From a virus: a stretch of DNA of 45,931 nt. Location: positions 1 to 45,931 of IMG/VR virus record IMGVR_UViG_3300024999_000168. The stretch is one strand, 5' to 3'. The stretch's first letter is position 1. The number at the start of each line of letters is the position of its first letter. Positions 7,884 to 14,778 of this stretch are shown piece after piece. A model generated the notes under the pieces. That model had not been told where the DNA came from, did not search any database, and worked only from the letters and a program-made list of their open reading frames with translations. The translations under genes and the position numbers were made by a program.

Positions 7884-8546
7884 CTATTTTCTGCCTAAAA
7901 GTAATCCACCTGCGGCGACCGAATACGCGGCCCATTCCGCGTAGCCGTTTCCGTCGTTGTCGCTTATCATCTCCAGGTCGTCGCCCTGCTGCCCGCCAAT
8001 CTCGATCATGACCGGATAGGTAGCGATCTCGAAAGCCGTGCCGGTGTAGTATCCTCTGGCGAACGGACCATCGGCGCCTAAGGCTTTCATCGTCCACCCA
8101 ACCGCGAGTTGGCCCACGAACCCAGCCCGGGCGAACCAGCGGGCCTCCGATGGCGATAGGTCGCCGTCCACGATCTCCGATAGACCTTCGTAGTGCCAGT
8201 GTTCCCCTGCGATCTCTGCGGCCACGATATGGCTTGCCGTATGAACAATGTAGGAAGTCCCGAAGCCAGCGGCTACCGATATAAAGTCTCCACTCTGAAA
8301 GTCTTCGCGGGTGATCCCGTTGTAGGTCCAGCCCGAGCACCCGAAGAGGAGAATGGCAACCATGAGCGAAATGACGAGGCGAGGGATACCGTTGCAAAAC
8401 TTTTGCGGACAAATCAGGCGGCACTCATCCTCGCCCCAAACCTCGGTAACGGTGCAAATTTCGGTGCATCGCGGATATGGTACTGTGCGCCGTTCTTTTT
8501 GCAATTCTCGCTCTATGGCTTCTTTTCTTACTTCTTCTGGGTACAT
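7884..8546 (-). CDS. Membrane-associated hypothetical protein with a lipobox-like segment
   Basis: A 220-residue protein. The first 52 residues are soluble and Cys-rich (CTEICTVTEVWGEDECRLICPQ). A hydrophobic stretch ending LLFGCSG follows, which would be a lipobox if translation began nearer, but no well-placed start is visible there. The C-terminal 140 residues hold hydrophobic helices and HTASHIVAAEIAGEHWHYEG, whose spaced His and Glu could bind metal. Family unknown. It may be a fusion of two former genes. Confidence 0.55.
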   Translation of the reverse strand: MYPEEVRKEAIERELQKERRTVPYPRCTEICTVTEVWGEDECRLICPQKFCNGIPRLVISLMVAILLFGCSGWTYNGITREDFQSGDFISVAAGFGTSYIVHTASHIVAAEIAGEHWHYEGLSEIVDGDLSPSEARWFARAGFVGQLAVGWTMKALGADGPFARGYYTGTAFEIATYPVMIEIGGQQGDDLEMISDNDGNGYAEWAAYSVAAGGLLLGRK

Positions 8547-8555
8547 AAGCGCCTC

Positions 8556-8723
8556 CTATGCGGGCTTTCGACCGTCTAAAAAGGAAGGAACGTATTCTCG
8601 ACGTAAATCTCCGAACCTTTCAGCGCGATCCTCAACGATTGCTGATGCCATCGCTTCGGGAGTTTTCGCGCATTTTCTAAGGTAATCCATGGTCTTTTCG
8701 CTGACTTCGATGGTGAGTTGCAT
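8556..8723 (-). CDS. Small protein, possibly ribbon-helix-helix
   Basis: Read from the ATG at 8723, preceded by GGAGG, this gives 55 residues starting MQLTIEVSEKTMDYLRK. A beta strand followed by two helices resembles a ribbon-helix-helix or antitoxin fold. The longer open frame upstream lacks a ribosome site. The 150 bases above it (8724-8875) hold only a GGCCCCG/CGGGGCC dyad at about 8753-8778. Confidence 0.55.
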   Translation of the reverse strand: MQLTIEVSEKTMDYLRKCAKTPEAMASAIVEDRAERFGDLRREYVPSFLDGRKPA

Positions 8724-8875
8724 TTTATCCTCCGGTGGGTTGTGCTTCAATTCGGCCCCGCCGGCACCGTGACGGGGCCTGGTTGACTCGCAACCAATCA
8801 TCGCTTTTTCGTCCTAAACGCGCATTCCCATCCTCCATTCAGGGTGACGGCATCGGGCCGCCGGCCGGTCTTCCT

Positions 8876-9229
8876 CTATGCCGCTTTTATTCTGTCGCGT
8901 TTCCTTGTCAGCGTTACCGATCTTCCGGCGCCGGTAATGGTCATACTGTCGCCTTCTCCGAGCTCGTCTTGCAGGCCATCCAGCGGAAGCGGTAACTGCT
9001 TTTCGTCAACCAGGCACTCCGAGAAGTCCTTGACCTTGGACTCCGTGAAGTCGATTGAGCACTTCAAGGCGATCTTGTCTTTCGCCAGGGCAAAGTTGAC
9101 CTTAAACCCCACGGCCAGCGCATTCTCTTGCTGGTCGAAGGCCCGGTTGATTTTGCCCTGGTAGGTCATTAACAACTCCTCGACCATCTTCAGCGTTTCC
9201 AGTATCGTCTTTGGTCCGATCCTTTCCAC
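8876..9229 (-). CDS. Hypothetical early protein
   Basis: A 117-residue protein from a GTG at 9229, chosen because AAGGAGG lies eight bases upstream. The longer frame overlaps the next gene by about 100 bases. Content: an N-terminal helix (ILETLKMVEELLMTYQGKINRAF), a beta segment, then a Thr/Arg/Lys-rich basic end. No family recognised. Confidence 0.6.
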   Translation of the reverse strand: MERIGPKTILETLKMVEELLMTYQGKINRAFDQQENALAVGFKVNFALAKDKIALKCSIDFTESKVKDFSECLVDEKQLPLPLDGLQDELGEGDSMTITGAGRSVTLTRKRDRIKAA

Positions 9230-9263
9230 TTCGATCACCTCCTTTAAGCAATAAATTTGCAAT

Positions 9264-10040
9264 CTACTTATTTTTACCAAAAGACTCTTGCCGCTTTCTG
9301 GATCTCTCTTCGGCGATGAACGTAAGCGGCACCTTGTCTTTGCTTTGCCTGTTGTAAATCTTTTCAATCTCCTCCATATAGCCGCCCATGTTTGGCTGCT
9401 TTTCGAAGAGAGCGGCGTGAGACGATATTTTTTCCTTAAACCGCCTTACCGAAAATTCTTCGAGCCACAACATTCTCGATAATGCCTGGACGAAATAAGA
9501 GCTCGAGGCAAAGGCAATGCCGCAAATTTTCATGTGAAAAATGATATTCTTGACCGCGTTAGCCCTGTTTTGGTCCCCGAGAGTGTACGTTCCGCTCTTG
9601 AACTGGCTTACCTTATTGTGCGAACCGGCAGACTCTCCACCAAGAAGTGATATCGCATCCTGCAAAGCTATTCCGGTTTCATCGACATATCGCTTCACAG
9701 CCGCATATGCCGGCAGACCGTTCCTGTAATATGATGCGAGATAATCAGATAGACTCCAGGGCCGAACGGTGCGCTGTTCCTCCTGAATAGTCATTTCGGA
9801 TTTATCGGCCAGCGTGTACCAGACAGTGATCCCGAGCGATTCAGCTGCGGCCAGTCTGTGATGGCCATCGGTTACAACGAGCTTGCCGTTTCCGTTTTTA
9901 ACGCATGATATCGACTTGTGCGGCAGAAAGCCGTATTTCTTCATTGAAGAAACGAGCGGCCCTATGTTCTTGACGTCTCGGTTGTGGCGATGTAGTTCGA
10001 AAAGATTGTAATTATTGGTTTGCTTCAACTCTGGCTTCAT
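9264..10040 (-). CDS. ParB/Srx nuclease-fold protein
   Basis: A 258-residue protein. The N-terminal third has the ParB/sulfiredoxin core: NIGPLVSSMKKYGFLPH, then VTDGHHRLAAAESLGI, matching the conserved G-H-H-R box that binds nucleotide or phosphate in ParB-like proteins. The remainder is helical (SLSDYLASYY, a possible DNA-binding repeat) and ends basic. Phage ParB-like proteins act in partition, as nucleases, or as regulators. No ParA is present, so plasmid-type partition is unlikely. The ATG at 10040 has GAAAGGA upstream; a TTG at 10064 is the alternative start. Confidence 0.75.
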   Translation of the reverse strand: MKPELKQTNNYNLFELHRHNRDVKNIGPLVSSMKKYGFLPHKSISCVKNGNGKLVVTDGHHRLAAAESLGITVWYTLADKSEMTIQEEQRTVRPWSLSDYLASYYRNGLPAYAAVKRYVDETGIALQDAISLLGGESAGSHNKVSQFKSGTYTLGDQNRANAVKNIIFHMKICGIAFASSSYFVQALSRMLWLEEFSVRRFKEKISSHAALFEKQPNMGGYMEEIEKIYNRQSKDKVPLTFIAEERSRKRQESFGKNK

Positions 10041-10053
10041 GGTATCAATCCTT

Positions 10054-10509
10054 TCATTCTGCAAGTTGTTTTTCTATCCACGCCTTGACCCGATTGAGGG
10101 CCTCAATCCTCATCGGGTCGCCTTTTTGTATTCTCTCAAGCTGGCTTATCGCTATACCGGCAAAATCAATGGCCCAGGTGGTTTGAGCGGGCTTTTGTTG
10201 TTTTGGTTCTGGCTTCGTCTCGGGCGCCGGTTTATCTGAAGACTTTCTGCATTTACCGCGCTCATGGTAATCTACCCGCATCCTGAGCGCGTCTTCGCTC
10301 ACCCGATCCCCCGGCGCCGCACCGTCGTTGATCTTATCGGCAAGCACCCGCGCAACCGTCGCGGTTCCGGCGCCGGTCTGTGCTTCGGCTTGCTTGACGA
10401 TATGAGTCAAGGTTTCGTTGCAGAGGGCGCATTTACTTCTCGCCTCTTCTGGAAGCGATGCTATGAAGGCGTTCAGTTTTTCAAGCGATCCTGGCGACAT
10501 CCTGGACAT
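10054..10509 (-). CDS. Hypothetical protein with N-terminal Cys motif
   Basis: A 151-residue protein. Its first half has CALCNETL and a helical region with ARVLADKIND and VSEDALRMRVDYHERGKC, compatible with a helix-turn-helix plus a metal site. A Pro/Lys linker leads to a short C-terminal helical part. It precedes the ParB-like gene by 13 bases and may work with it. Confidence 0.55.
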   Translation of the reverse strand: MSRMSPGSLEKLNAFIASLPEEARSKCALCNETLTHIVKQAEAQTGAGTATVARVLADKINDGAAPGDRVSEDALRMRVDYHERGKCRKSSDKPAPETKPEPKQQKPAQTTWAIDFAGIAISQLERIQKGDPMRIEALNRVKAWIEKQLAE

Positions 10510-10526
10510 GCTCGCTCAACTCCTTT

Positions 10527-10685
10527 TTATTGTTGCGCCGCAGCCAGCAGCGCCATCCACATGCATCCCCAAATCACCAGGGCCACGAAGCCCCAGGCGA
10601 AGATGTCGGTCAACATCTGGCCGTAGTCCACTGTCTTGAGGATCGCGGCCGCTTCTTGTGCGGTTTCTCTGATTTTTCTTATCAT
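10527..10685 (-). CDS. Small single-span membrane protein
   Basis: A 52-residue ORF, MIRKIRETAQEAAAIL at the start, with a hydrophobic span at about 30-50 (WGFVALVIWGCMWMALLAAA). AAAGGA lies just upstream of the ATG. Function unknown. Confidence 0.5.
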   Translation of the reverse strand: MIRKIRETAQEAAAILKTVDYGQMLTDIFAWGFVALVIWGCMWMALLAAAQQ

Positions 10686-10703
10686 TTCGGCATCCTTTCG
10701 GTT

Positions 10704-10748
10704 TTGTATTACAAGACTGAGTACAACCTAAATACCTCTGTAATACAG
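10704..10748. promoter_or_regulatory. Two palindromic sites, candidate operators
   Basis: TTGTATTACAA (10704-10714) and CTGTAATACAG (10738-10748) are near-identical 11-base palindromes, centres 34 bases apart, in the 82-base gap upstream of the 52-residue gene. On the leftward strand a weak TTGGCC-N17-TATTTA promoter would place one site in its spacer. They differ from the GGGGAT operators at the repressor locus, so another regulator is implied. Confidence 0.45.
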
Positions 10749-10767
10749 ACAGGCCAAAAAAAATTGG

Positions 10768-11082
10768 CTAAGGTAAGGCCAGAAGAACGGATTGAACTTG
10801 AGGATAATTTTTGAGCTTAAGGAGCATGTCACGATGAGCGATCAGCCAAGAAAGATCTTCCAAGGAAAAATGGATTCCGACTTCGGCGCACTGCTCGATA
10901 AAGGCATTGACGGAAACGCGCTCGGCGCGCGCCGCACGCTCAATGCCTTCTTGTTGCGTTGGAGTGAAACGGAAGGACTTCGGCGCCCCCTTGGACTCTT
11001 CGACCGGCTTAACGGGGCGCTGGCAATGGATGTTGATGGTGTCGATGCGGTTGCCCTTAAAGAGGTTCATCTGTTCAGCCAC
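10768..11082 (-). CDS. Hypothetical protein with helical DNA-binding-like core
   Basis: A 104-residue protein. Residues 36-72 (FRFTPTQQEGIERAARAERV, then SVNAFIEQCAEVG) resemble a ribbon-helix-helix: one strand and two helices. A GTG start at 11082 follows GGGGG; an ATG four codons further in is the alternative. The start overlaps the preceding gene by eight bases. Confidence 0.6.
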   Translation of the reverse strand: MAEQMNLFKGNRIDTINIHCQRPVKPVEESKGAPKSFRFTPTQQEGIERAARAERVSVNAFIEQCAEVGIHFSLEDLSWLIAHRDMLLKLKNYPQVQSVLLALP

Positions 11083-11254
11083 GTTTGCCCCCTTTTAAAA
11101 AACGTTTCCAATCGGTCACCTTCTGCCAGCGTTTCGATTCGGCTTCCTGCATCGTCGCCAGCTCCGCATCCAGCGCTTGGGATTCAGAGATCACGCGGGC
11201 CGTGAAGGCGGCCAGGCGCTGGCGGGCATGGGCGATCTTTTGTTCTGCCGTCAT
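11075..11254 (-). CDS. Small helical hypothetical protein
   Basis: A 59-residue ORF starting MTAEQKIAHARQRLAAF, almost entirely helical, with a basic end (WKRFLKGGKRG). It overlaps the cro-like gene as ATGA and the next gene by eight bases. The tight packing supports it as a real second gene of the early operon. Confidence 0.6.
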   Translation of the reverse strand: MTAEQKIAHARQRLAAFTARVISESQALDAELATMQEAESKRWQKVTDWKRFLKGGKRG

Positions 11255-11472
11255 GCCGCCCTCCGCGCTGCTTCGATCATGGCGGCCTTGCGCTCGTCGG
11301 GCGTGCCGTAGAGCCAGATGGTGGCCTCAATGCCGGTGATAGCCTCAAGCTCCTTGGCCCTGGAGCTGCCGACAGGCTTGTGGCCGTTAGCGTAATCGGA
11401 TAGAAGGCGCGGCTTGATGCCGGTCACGTCCGAAAGCTTTGTGAGAATTCCGTCAGGTAGTTTCGTCTGCAT
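11251..11472 (-). CDS. cro: Cro-like XRE-type repressor
   Basis: A 73-residue protein with a compact helix-turn-helix (ILTKLSDVTGIKPRLLSDYANG) and little else, as expected for Cro. It is the first gene of the leftward early operon and lies head-to-head with the lysogeny repressor. Its ribosome site GGGGGA is part of an operator dyad, so operator binding and initiation signals share the same bases. Confidence 0.75.
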   Translation of the reverse strand: MQTKLPDGILTKLSDVTGIKPRLLSDYANGHKPVGSSRAKELEAITGIEATIWLYGTPDERKAAMIEAARRAA

Positions 11473-11479
11473 GTTTTTA

Positions 11480-11583
11480 ATCCCCCATTTTTGGGGACTA
11501 TGTACGAAGATTTAGGGGATGTCAAGGGCATTTTTTCCTAATTTTTTGGGGATTGCGCTACGGTTACCCCAATGTTAGGGGAT
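11480..11583. promoter_or_regulatory. Operator cluster of GGGGAT half-sites
   Basis: The 115-base gap between the divergent regulators carries repeated T(A/T)GGGGA half-sites. ATCCCCC (11480-11486) with TTGGGGA (11491-11497) forms a dyad, TAGGGGAT is at 11513-11520, TTGGGGAT at 11546-11553, and ACCCCA (11565-11570) with TAGGGGAT (11576-11583) forms a second dyad. The outer sites overlap the ribosome sites of both genes and the inner ones overlap the early promoter. They are the likely binding sites of the two XRE proteins. Confidence 0.7.
11497..11525 (-). promoter_or_regulatory. Early leftward promoter
   Basis: On the minus strand TTGACA (11525-11520), a 17-base spacer and CATAGT (11502-11497) form a good sigma-70 promoter driving cro and the whole early operon. 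An operator half-site lies in the spacer and another overlaps the -10 box. Confidence 0.75.
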
Positions 11584-11587
11584 TAAT

Positions 11588-11962
11588 ATGGAAAATCCGC
11601 AGGATGTGTTCCGCAAAAAATTATGGGAAATAATCAAGGAAAGGGGGTTGCGGCAGGGGTTTGCGGAAGGCGTGGGGGTCAATAATAAATGGATGAACGA
11701 TTTTTTGGCAGGTCGAAAACCATTGAGCCAATCAAAGCAAGCCGATGTGGCGAGGGTGCTCGGCATCCAATATTATGAGATGTTCAAGCCAGATACGGAA
11801 CCGCTTGAATTGAAAACAGACACAGGAGGCGACAACACGATGGATCTCGTGATGGCCATAGAGAGGCTGGCGAAAGAAAACGCACAACTCGAAATGGAAG
11901 TTGAGCGGCTAAGGGCAGAAATCGCAAGTTTCAAGTCAAGGGGGTCCAGCGGCTCCCATTAA
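11588..11962 (+). CDS. cI: Lysogeny repressor, XRE helix-turn-helix plus coiled coil
   Basis: A 124-residue protein. Residues about 8-62 form a helix-turn-helix DNA-binding domain (RQGFAEGVGVNNKWMNDFLAG). Residues 90-116 are a coiled coil (MAIERLAKENAQLEMEVERL) that would serve dimerisation. There is no S24/LexA-type peptidase domain, so RecA-driven self-cleavage is not expected and induction must work otherwise. It starts the plus-strand lysogeny operon, and its ribosome site coincides with an operator half-site, which suggests autoregulation. Confidence 0.75.
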   Translation: MENPQDVFRKKLWEIIKERGLRQGFAEGVGVNNKWMNDFLAGRKPLSQSKQADVARVLGIQYYEMFKPDTEPLELKTDTGGDNTMDLVMAIERLAKENAQLEMEVERLRAEIASFKSRGSSGSH

Positions 11963-12000
11963 CCCGGAGAAGCGATCGTCCGGAACCGCTGGAGAGTTGC

Positions 12001-12381
12001 GTGGCTATAGCCATTCTCGACCACTCCGGGCGAATTAAAAGCATAACCTATGATCGATTGATGGCCCTCAATCCGTCGCGCCTAAAAACCATACGCGGGC
12101 GGCCATTCCACAGACTGCCGTGGTACGAAGAAAAGGACTCCAAAAAGATAGCCGGAGCGATACGAATGGCGGCGGCGGGAGAGGCGGTAACGATAGAGTT
12201 TCGGGCGATAGATATCAATAATGGAGAGGCCCACCATAGGCGGGCCATATTCGTCCCTCGCGGTGCATTTGTGGCGGTCAAAATTTTTGGGGAGTCAAAC
12301 CATGGCGCGAATGCTTTTAGTGGTTCTGGTGCTCGTCGGGTGCGCGGGGTCTCCGATGGCTGTATCCATGATGAGCATTGA
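12001..12381 (+). CDS. PAS-like sensor protein in the lysogeny operon
   Basis: A 126-residue protein from a GTG start with GGAGAG upstream. Residues 2-95 have the PAS layout: a first strand AIAILDHSGRIKSI, a helical stretch (YDRLMALNPSRL), the G-R-P-F-H-R-L-P-W motif, a long helix with AGAIRMAAAGEAV, then the strands EFRAID and RRAIFVP. PAS domains sense redox, ligands or partners. No output domain is attached. The last 27 codons overlap the lipoprotein gene in another frame. PAS assignment is from pattern only. Confidence 0.5.
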   Translation: MAIAILDHSGRIKSITYDRLMALNPSRLKTIRGRPFHRLPWYEEKDSKKIAGAIRMAAAGEAVTIEFRAIDINNGEAHHRRAIFVPRGAFVAVKIFGESNHGANAFSGSGARRVRGVSDGCIHDEH

Positions 12382-12700
12382 CGAACTCGCTCGGCAAGAC
12401 ACCAATTCGATCTGCGCGGCCTACCATGTCAGCCCATCGGCAAAGATAGAAAGTGAAATCAGGCTGCGCCGGGTCGTGACCGAAGCCGAATGGAAGGAGA
12501 TCGAGACGCGCAGCATCGTGATCGGCATGGGCGAGTGCGCCCTGCTCTGCTCGTGGGGAACTCCTGGGCCGTGGGGCCGCATTCACGATTATGTGCAGGC
12601 CGGCGCCAGTATTCGGCAATACGTTTATAGACCATGCACATCCTGCAGGACCAAATTCGTTTACGTCGAGCGCGGTCGCGTCACGGCGTGGAGCAATTAA
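12302..12700 (+). CDS. Lipoprotein with BamE/SmpA-like fold
   Basis: A 132-residue protein. A short hydrophobic leader ends in the lipobox LVGC, with lipidated Cys14. The C-terminal half (CALLCSWGTPGPWGRIHDY followed by YVYRPCTSCRTKFVYVERG) follows the SmpA/OmlA/BamE pattern: a short helix, GxP, then beta strands ending in a glycine turn. Expressed from the lysogeny operon, it is a good candidate for a surface or periplasmic conversion protein, for example blocking superinfection. The start at 12302 has GGGGAG upstream; its stop abuts the integrase ATG. Confidence 0.7.
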   Translation: MARMLLVVLVLVGCAGSPMAVSMMSIDELARQDTNSICAAYHVSPSAKIESEIRLRRVVTEAEWKEIETRSIVIGMGECALLCSWGTPGPWGRIHDYVQAGASIRQYVYRPCTSCRTKFVYVERGRVTAWSN

Positions 12701-13795
12701 ATGGCAGTCGGCCAAAAGGATGACGGCCGCTGGTACGTCGCCGGCCGGAAAGGCTACTGGCCAGATGAGCCGAACCGAACCCGGGAATACTTTGGACGGG
12801 GCGCCGTGGCCGAGGCTCGGGCCCGGGCTCGAGACATGGAGCTCGGCGGCCGGCGGTCGCTTCGGCCAGCACCGGAGGGTCCCAGGTTCGCGGAGATTGC
12901 CAAGGATTACCTTGCGGCCAAGAACTTTAGGGAAAAGAGCCGCAAGGAGCTGGAAATCCGCCTGACGGCCATTATTCTGCCGTCCATCGGCAACCATGTG
13001 GCATCCAGCATAACGCCGGAGGATGTCGATCAGTTCGTGGAAAGTCGCCGCCGGCACATGACTAAAAAAGGTACGTTCGTTCGCGGGTCCACGATCCGGC
13101 GCGAGGTGACCGATATTAAGTCGATCTTGTCCTGGGCGGCGGATAAGAAACGCCGGCCTCCGCTGATCCCCATACACCCACTGGCCGGGTACGAGTTGCC
13201 CGAAGCGGATGATGATGTGATCATCCCGCCGACACCAGAAGAGGCTGAGGCGATCTATCAGGCCGCCGTGCCGCATCTGCGGCGGGCGATCATCCTATCT
13301 TGGTATCTGGGGTTGCGCCCCGGGGCCGTGGAGCTGCTTTCGCTCACCTGGGTGGACGTCAGCGAGGCCGCTGGGCTGATCCGCGTCACGTCGGCGCATA
13401 AGGGCGGCGCGCGGTTTCGAGATGTGCCGATCCATGCCGGCCTGCAAGTGCATCTCGATGCGTGGAAAAAAGAGGACGGGGGCAAGGGGCCTTTAATAAG
13501 GTATGGGCGCAGGGCTATTTTAAAGATCCAAACGTCCTGGGAAAACGCGCTACAGCGGGCAGGTATCCGGAGGAGATTGCGGCCCTATGATCTGCGGCAT
13601 GCGTTCATCACGAGGGCGCTCTCGGAGGGCGCAGACATCGGGGCGGTTTCGAACCTGGTGGGGTCGTCGCCGGAGACGATCCGGAGACACTACCAGTATG
13701 TGTCCAGGGCTATGGAGCGGCGGACTGTGGGGATGATTGCGGCTTTGGATGTTGTGCCAAGTGTACCAAGGACCAAGGGCAAAAAAAAGAAATGA
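12701..13795 (+). CDS. int: Tyrosine integrase
   Basis: A 364-residue site-specific recombinase. Residues 1-55 form an arm-binding domain, about 62-165 the SAM-like core-binding domain, and 175-350 the catalytic domain. Visible active residues are Arg206 (GLRPG), Lys234, Arg299 (YDLRH) and the likely nucleophile Tyr331 (HYQYV). Two positions differ from the usual set: Tyr296 replaces the first His of H-x-x-R, and VGSS replaces the GHSS-type second His. It directly follows the lipoprotein gene and lies 28 bases before the attachment site. Confidence 0.93.
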   Translation: MAVGQKDDGRWYVAGRKGYWPDEPNRTREYFGRGAVAEARARARDMELGGRRSLRPAPEGPRFAEIAKDYLAAKNFREKSRKELEIRLTAIILPSIGNHVASSITPEDVDQFVESRRRHMTKKGTFVRGSTIRREVTDIKSILSWAADKKRRPPLIPIHPLAGYELPEADDDVIIPPTPEEAEAIYQAAVPHLRRAIILSWYLGLRPGAVELLSLTWVDVSEAAGLIRVTSAHKGGARFRDVPIHAGLQVHLDAWKKEDGGKGPLIRYGRRAILKIQTSWENALQRAGIRRRLRPYDLRHAFITRALSEGADIGAVSNLVGSSPETIRRHYQYVSRAMERRTVGMIAALDVVPSVPRTKGKKKK

Positions 13796-13823
13796 TGGTA
13801 AGTTGTTGCAAAAACTAAGTATT

Positions 13824-13871
13824 GCCTTCACACGGTGGAAGTCGGGGGTCCGAATCCCTCACCGCCTACCA
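13824..13871 (+). other. attP core: 3' half of a tRNA-Val (anticodon CAC)
   Basis: The stretch reads as a tRNA from the anticodon loop to the encoded CCA: loop TTCACAC (anticodon CAC), 3' anticodon stem GGTGG, variable loop, T arm GGGGG-TCCGAAT-CCCTC with one G-T pair, acceptor strand ACCGCCT, discriminator A, CCA. The 5' side does not pair properly (TTGCC against GGTGG) and no D arm exists, so it is a fragment. Phage genes lie on both sides, so this is attP rather than a host junction. The integrase gene is adjacent. Confidence 0.85.
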
Positions 13872-13881
13872 AGCGAAATTA

Positions 13882-13911
13882 AAGGGGATTCTGATAAAAC
13901 GGAATCCCCTT
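13882..13911 (+). terminator. Intrinsic terminator after integrase and attP
   Basis: AAGGGGATTC and GAATCCCCTT form a perfect ten-base stem with a ten-base loop, followed by a short T run (TTTT). It would end the plus-strand lysogeny transcript and would also follow the tRNA restored on integration. Confidence 0.75.
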
Positions 13912-14035
13912 CACTTTTCCGGTTTTGGTACATTTTCGTTTGTCAGGGAGCGTCAAACGAGTTGCAGCGTTATCGCTATGCCATTCCTTCGGCACTCTGT
14001 TTTGATGGATGCCGAAACCCTCTGTATGCCGGCCA

Positions 14036-14182
14036 TTATCGCTTCTTATCCTCCTTCCGCCGGTGGTCCTCCAGTACTATCCGCGCATAATCAGACGCCG
14101 ATCGGCGCTCCTTCTCGGCCCGATCCTCCAGCCACTTTTTAAGCTCAGGCTCGACCCTGATAAACATCGGCACCTTGGGCAT
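14036..14182 (-). CDS. Ribbon-helix-helix (Arc/CopG-like) protein
   Basis: A 48-residue ORF starting MPKVPMFIRVEPELKKWLED. A short strand with alternating residues (PMFIRV), a helix, then a second helix (SASDYARIVLEDHRR) match the ribbon-helix-helix fold. GGAGG precedes the ATG. It is the last gene before attP, in a separately promoted cassette, and may be its regulator. The 124 bases between it and the integrase terminator hold only short dyads (CGTTTG/CAAACG, TTCGGCA/TGCCGAA), possible Int or IHF arm sequence. Confidence 0.7.
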   Translation of the reverse strand: MPKVPMFIRVEPELKKWLEDRAEKERRSASDYARIVLEDHRRKEDKKR

Positions 14183-14221
14183 AAATCCTCCTTGTCTGGC
14201 CCGGTTGCCCGGGCCTTGGGG

Positions 14222-14482
14222 TTAATCCGATTCACTGGCGCTCTTGAGCCGCTCCACTGCCGCCAAAGCCCTGGCGTGTGCCTTTGGCGATTGCGACAAA
14301 AACCGCATCATGTCCTCATGGTCTGCTCGCTCCGGGTCTATGTTGACGATGATGTAGGATGCAACCGGCAGGCCGTTGTAGATATCATCTGGCCCGTAGG
14401 CTTGACCGTCGATAATGGCTACCGGCAGCCCATGGCTTGATGATGGGTGATCGGTTGATAGGGTGATGTCAATCCGTTTCAT
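14222..14482 (-). CDS. Hypothetical protein of the attP-proximal cassette
   Basis: An 86-residue protein starting MKRIDITLSTDHP with a GAAAGGA ribosome site. The first half is beta-rich, the last 25 residues an alanine-rich helix (AHARALAAVERLKSA). No family recognised. Confidence 0.65.
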   Translation of the reverse strand: MKRIDITLSTDHPSSSHGLPVAIIDGQAYGPDDIYNGLPVASYIIVNIDPERADHEDMMRFLSQSPKAHARALAAVERLKSASESD

Positions 14483-14511
14483 GGGTCTTTCCTTTCTGGC
14501 CCGAGGGCCGG

Positions 14512-14715
14512 TTAATTCCCGAGTTCGTCGTTGATGTATTCGTTCACTGCGGCGCGGTCTGCCTCTGCCCTCTTGTCACAACGCCAACAATTCGCTGTTT
14601 TTTGATCTATTCGTCTTGCAGTGACTTCATGCCCACAATCAAGATGTGCGATTTTATGGAACTTGTTACCTACCATGATTTTCCCGAAGGTGACTTTCAG
14701 CACATTGCGTTTCAT
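14512..14715 (-). CDS. Small zinc-site protein of the attP-proximal cassette
   Basis: A 67-residue protein from the ATG at 14715 (GGGGGAGG upstream). HLDCGHE and a later CWRCDKR give a Cys/His set suited to zinc. It is the first gene behind the strong promoter at 14747-14775. Function unknown. Confidence 0.6.
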   Translation of the reverse strand: MKRNVLKVTFGKIMVGNKFHKIAHLDCGHEVTARRIDQKTANCWRCDKRAEADRAAVNEYINDELGN

Positions 14716-14746
14716 GTTCCCTCCCCCTGTTTGATTGTTTAGCCTC

Positions 14747-14775
14747 ATAATACATACGAGCGCATACGATGTCAA
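14747..14775 (-). promoter_or_regulatory. Near-consensus sigma-70 promoter
   Basis: On the minus strand TTGACA (14775-14770), a spacer of exactly 17 bases and TATTAT (14752-14747). It lies between the terminator of the late operon and the three small genes next to attP, giving them independent expression that could continue in the prophage. Confidence 0.8.
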
Positions 14776-14778
14776 GCA

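Noticed and set aside
12317-13276. Minus-strand 319-codon ORF opposite the integrase
   Set aside because: It lies entirely over the lipoprotein and integrase genes, both of which have strong family evidence.
13824-13871. Complete functional tRNA gene
   Set aside because: The 5' half, including acceptor strand, D arm and a pairing anticodon stem, is missing, so it is an attachment-site fragment.
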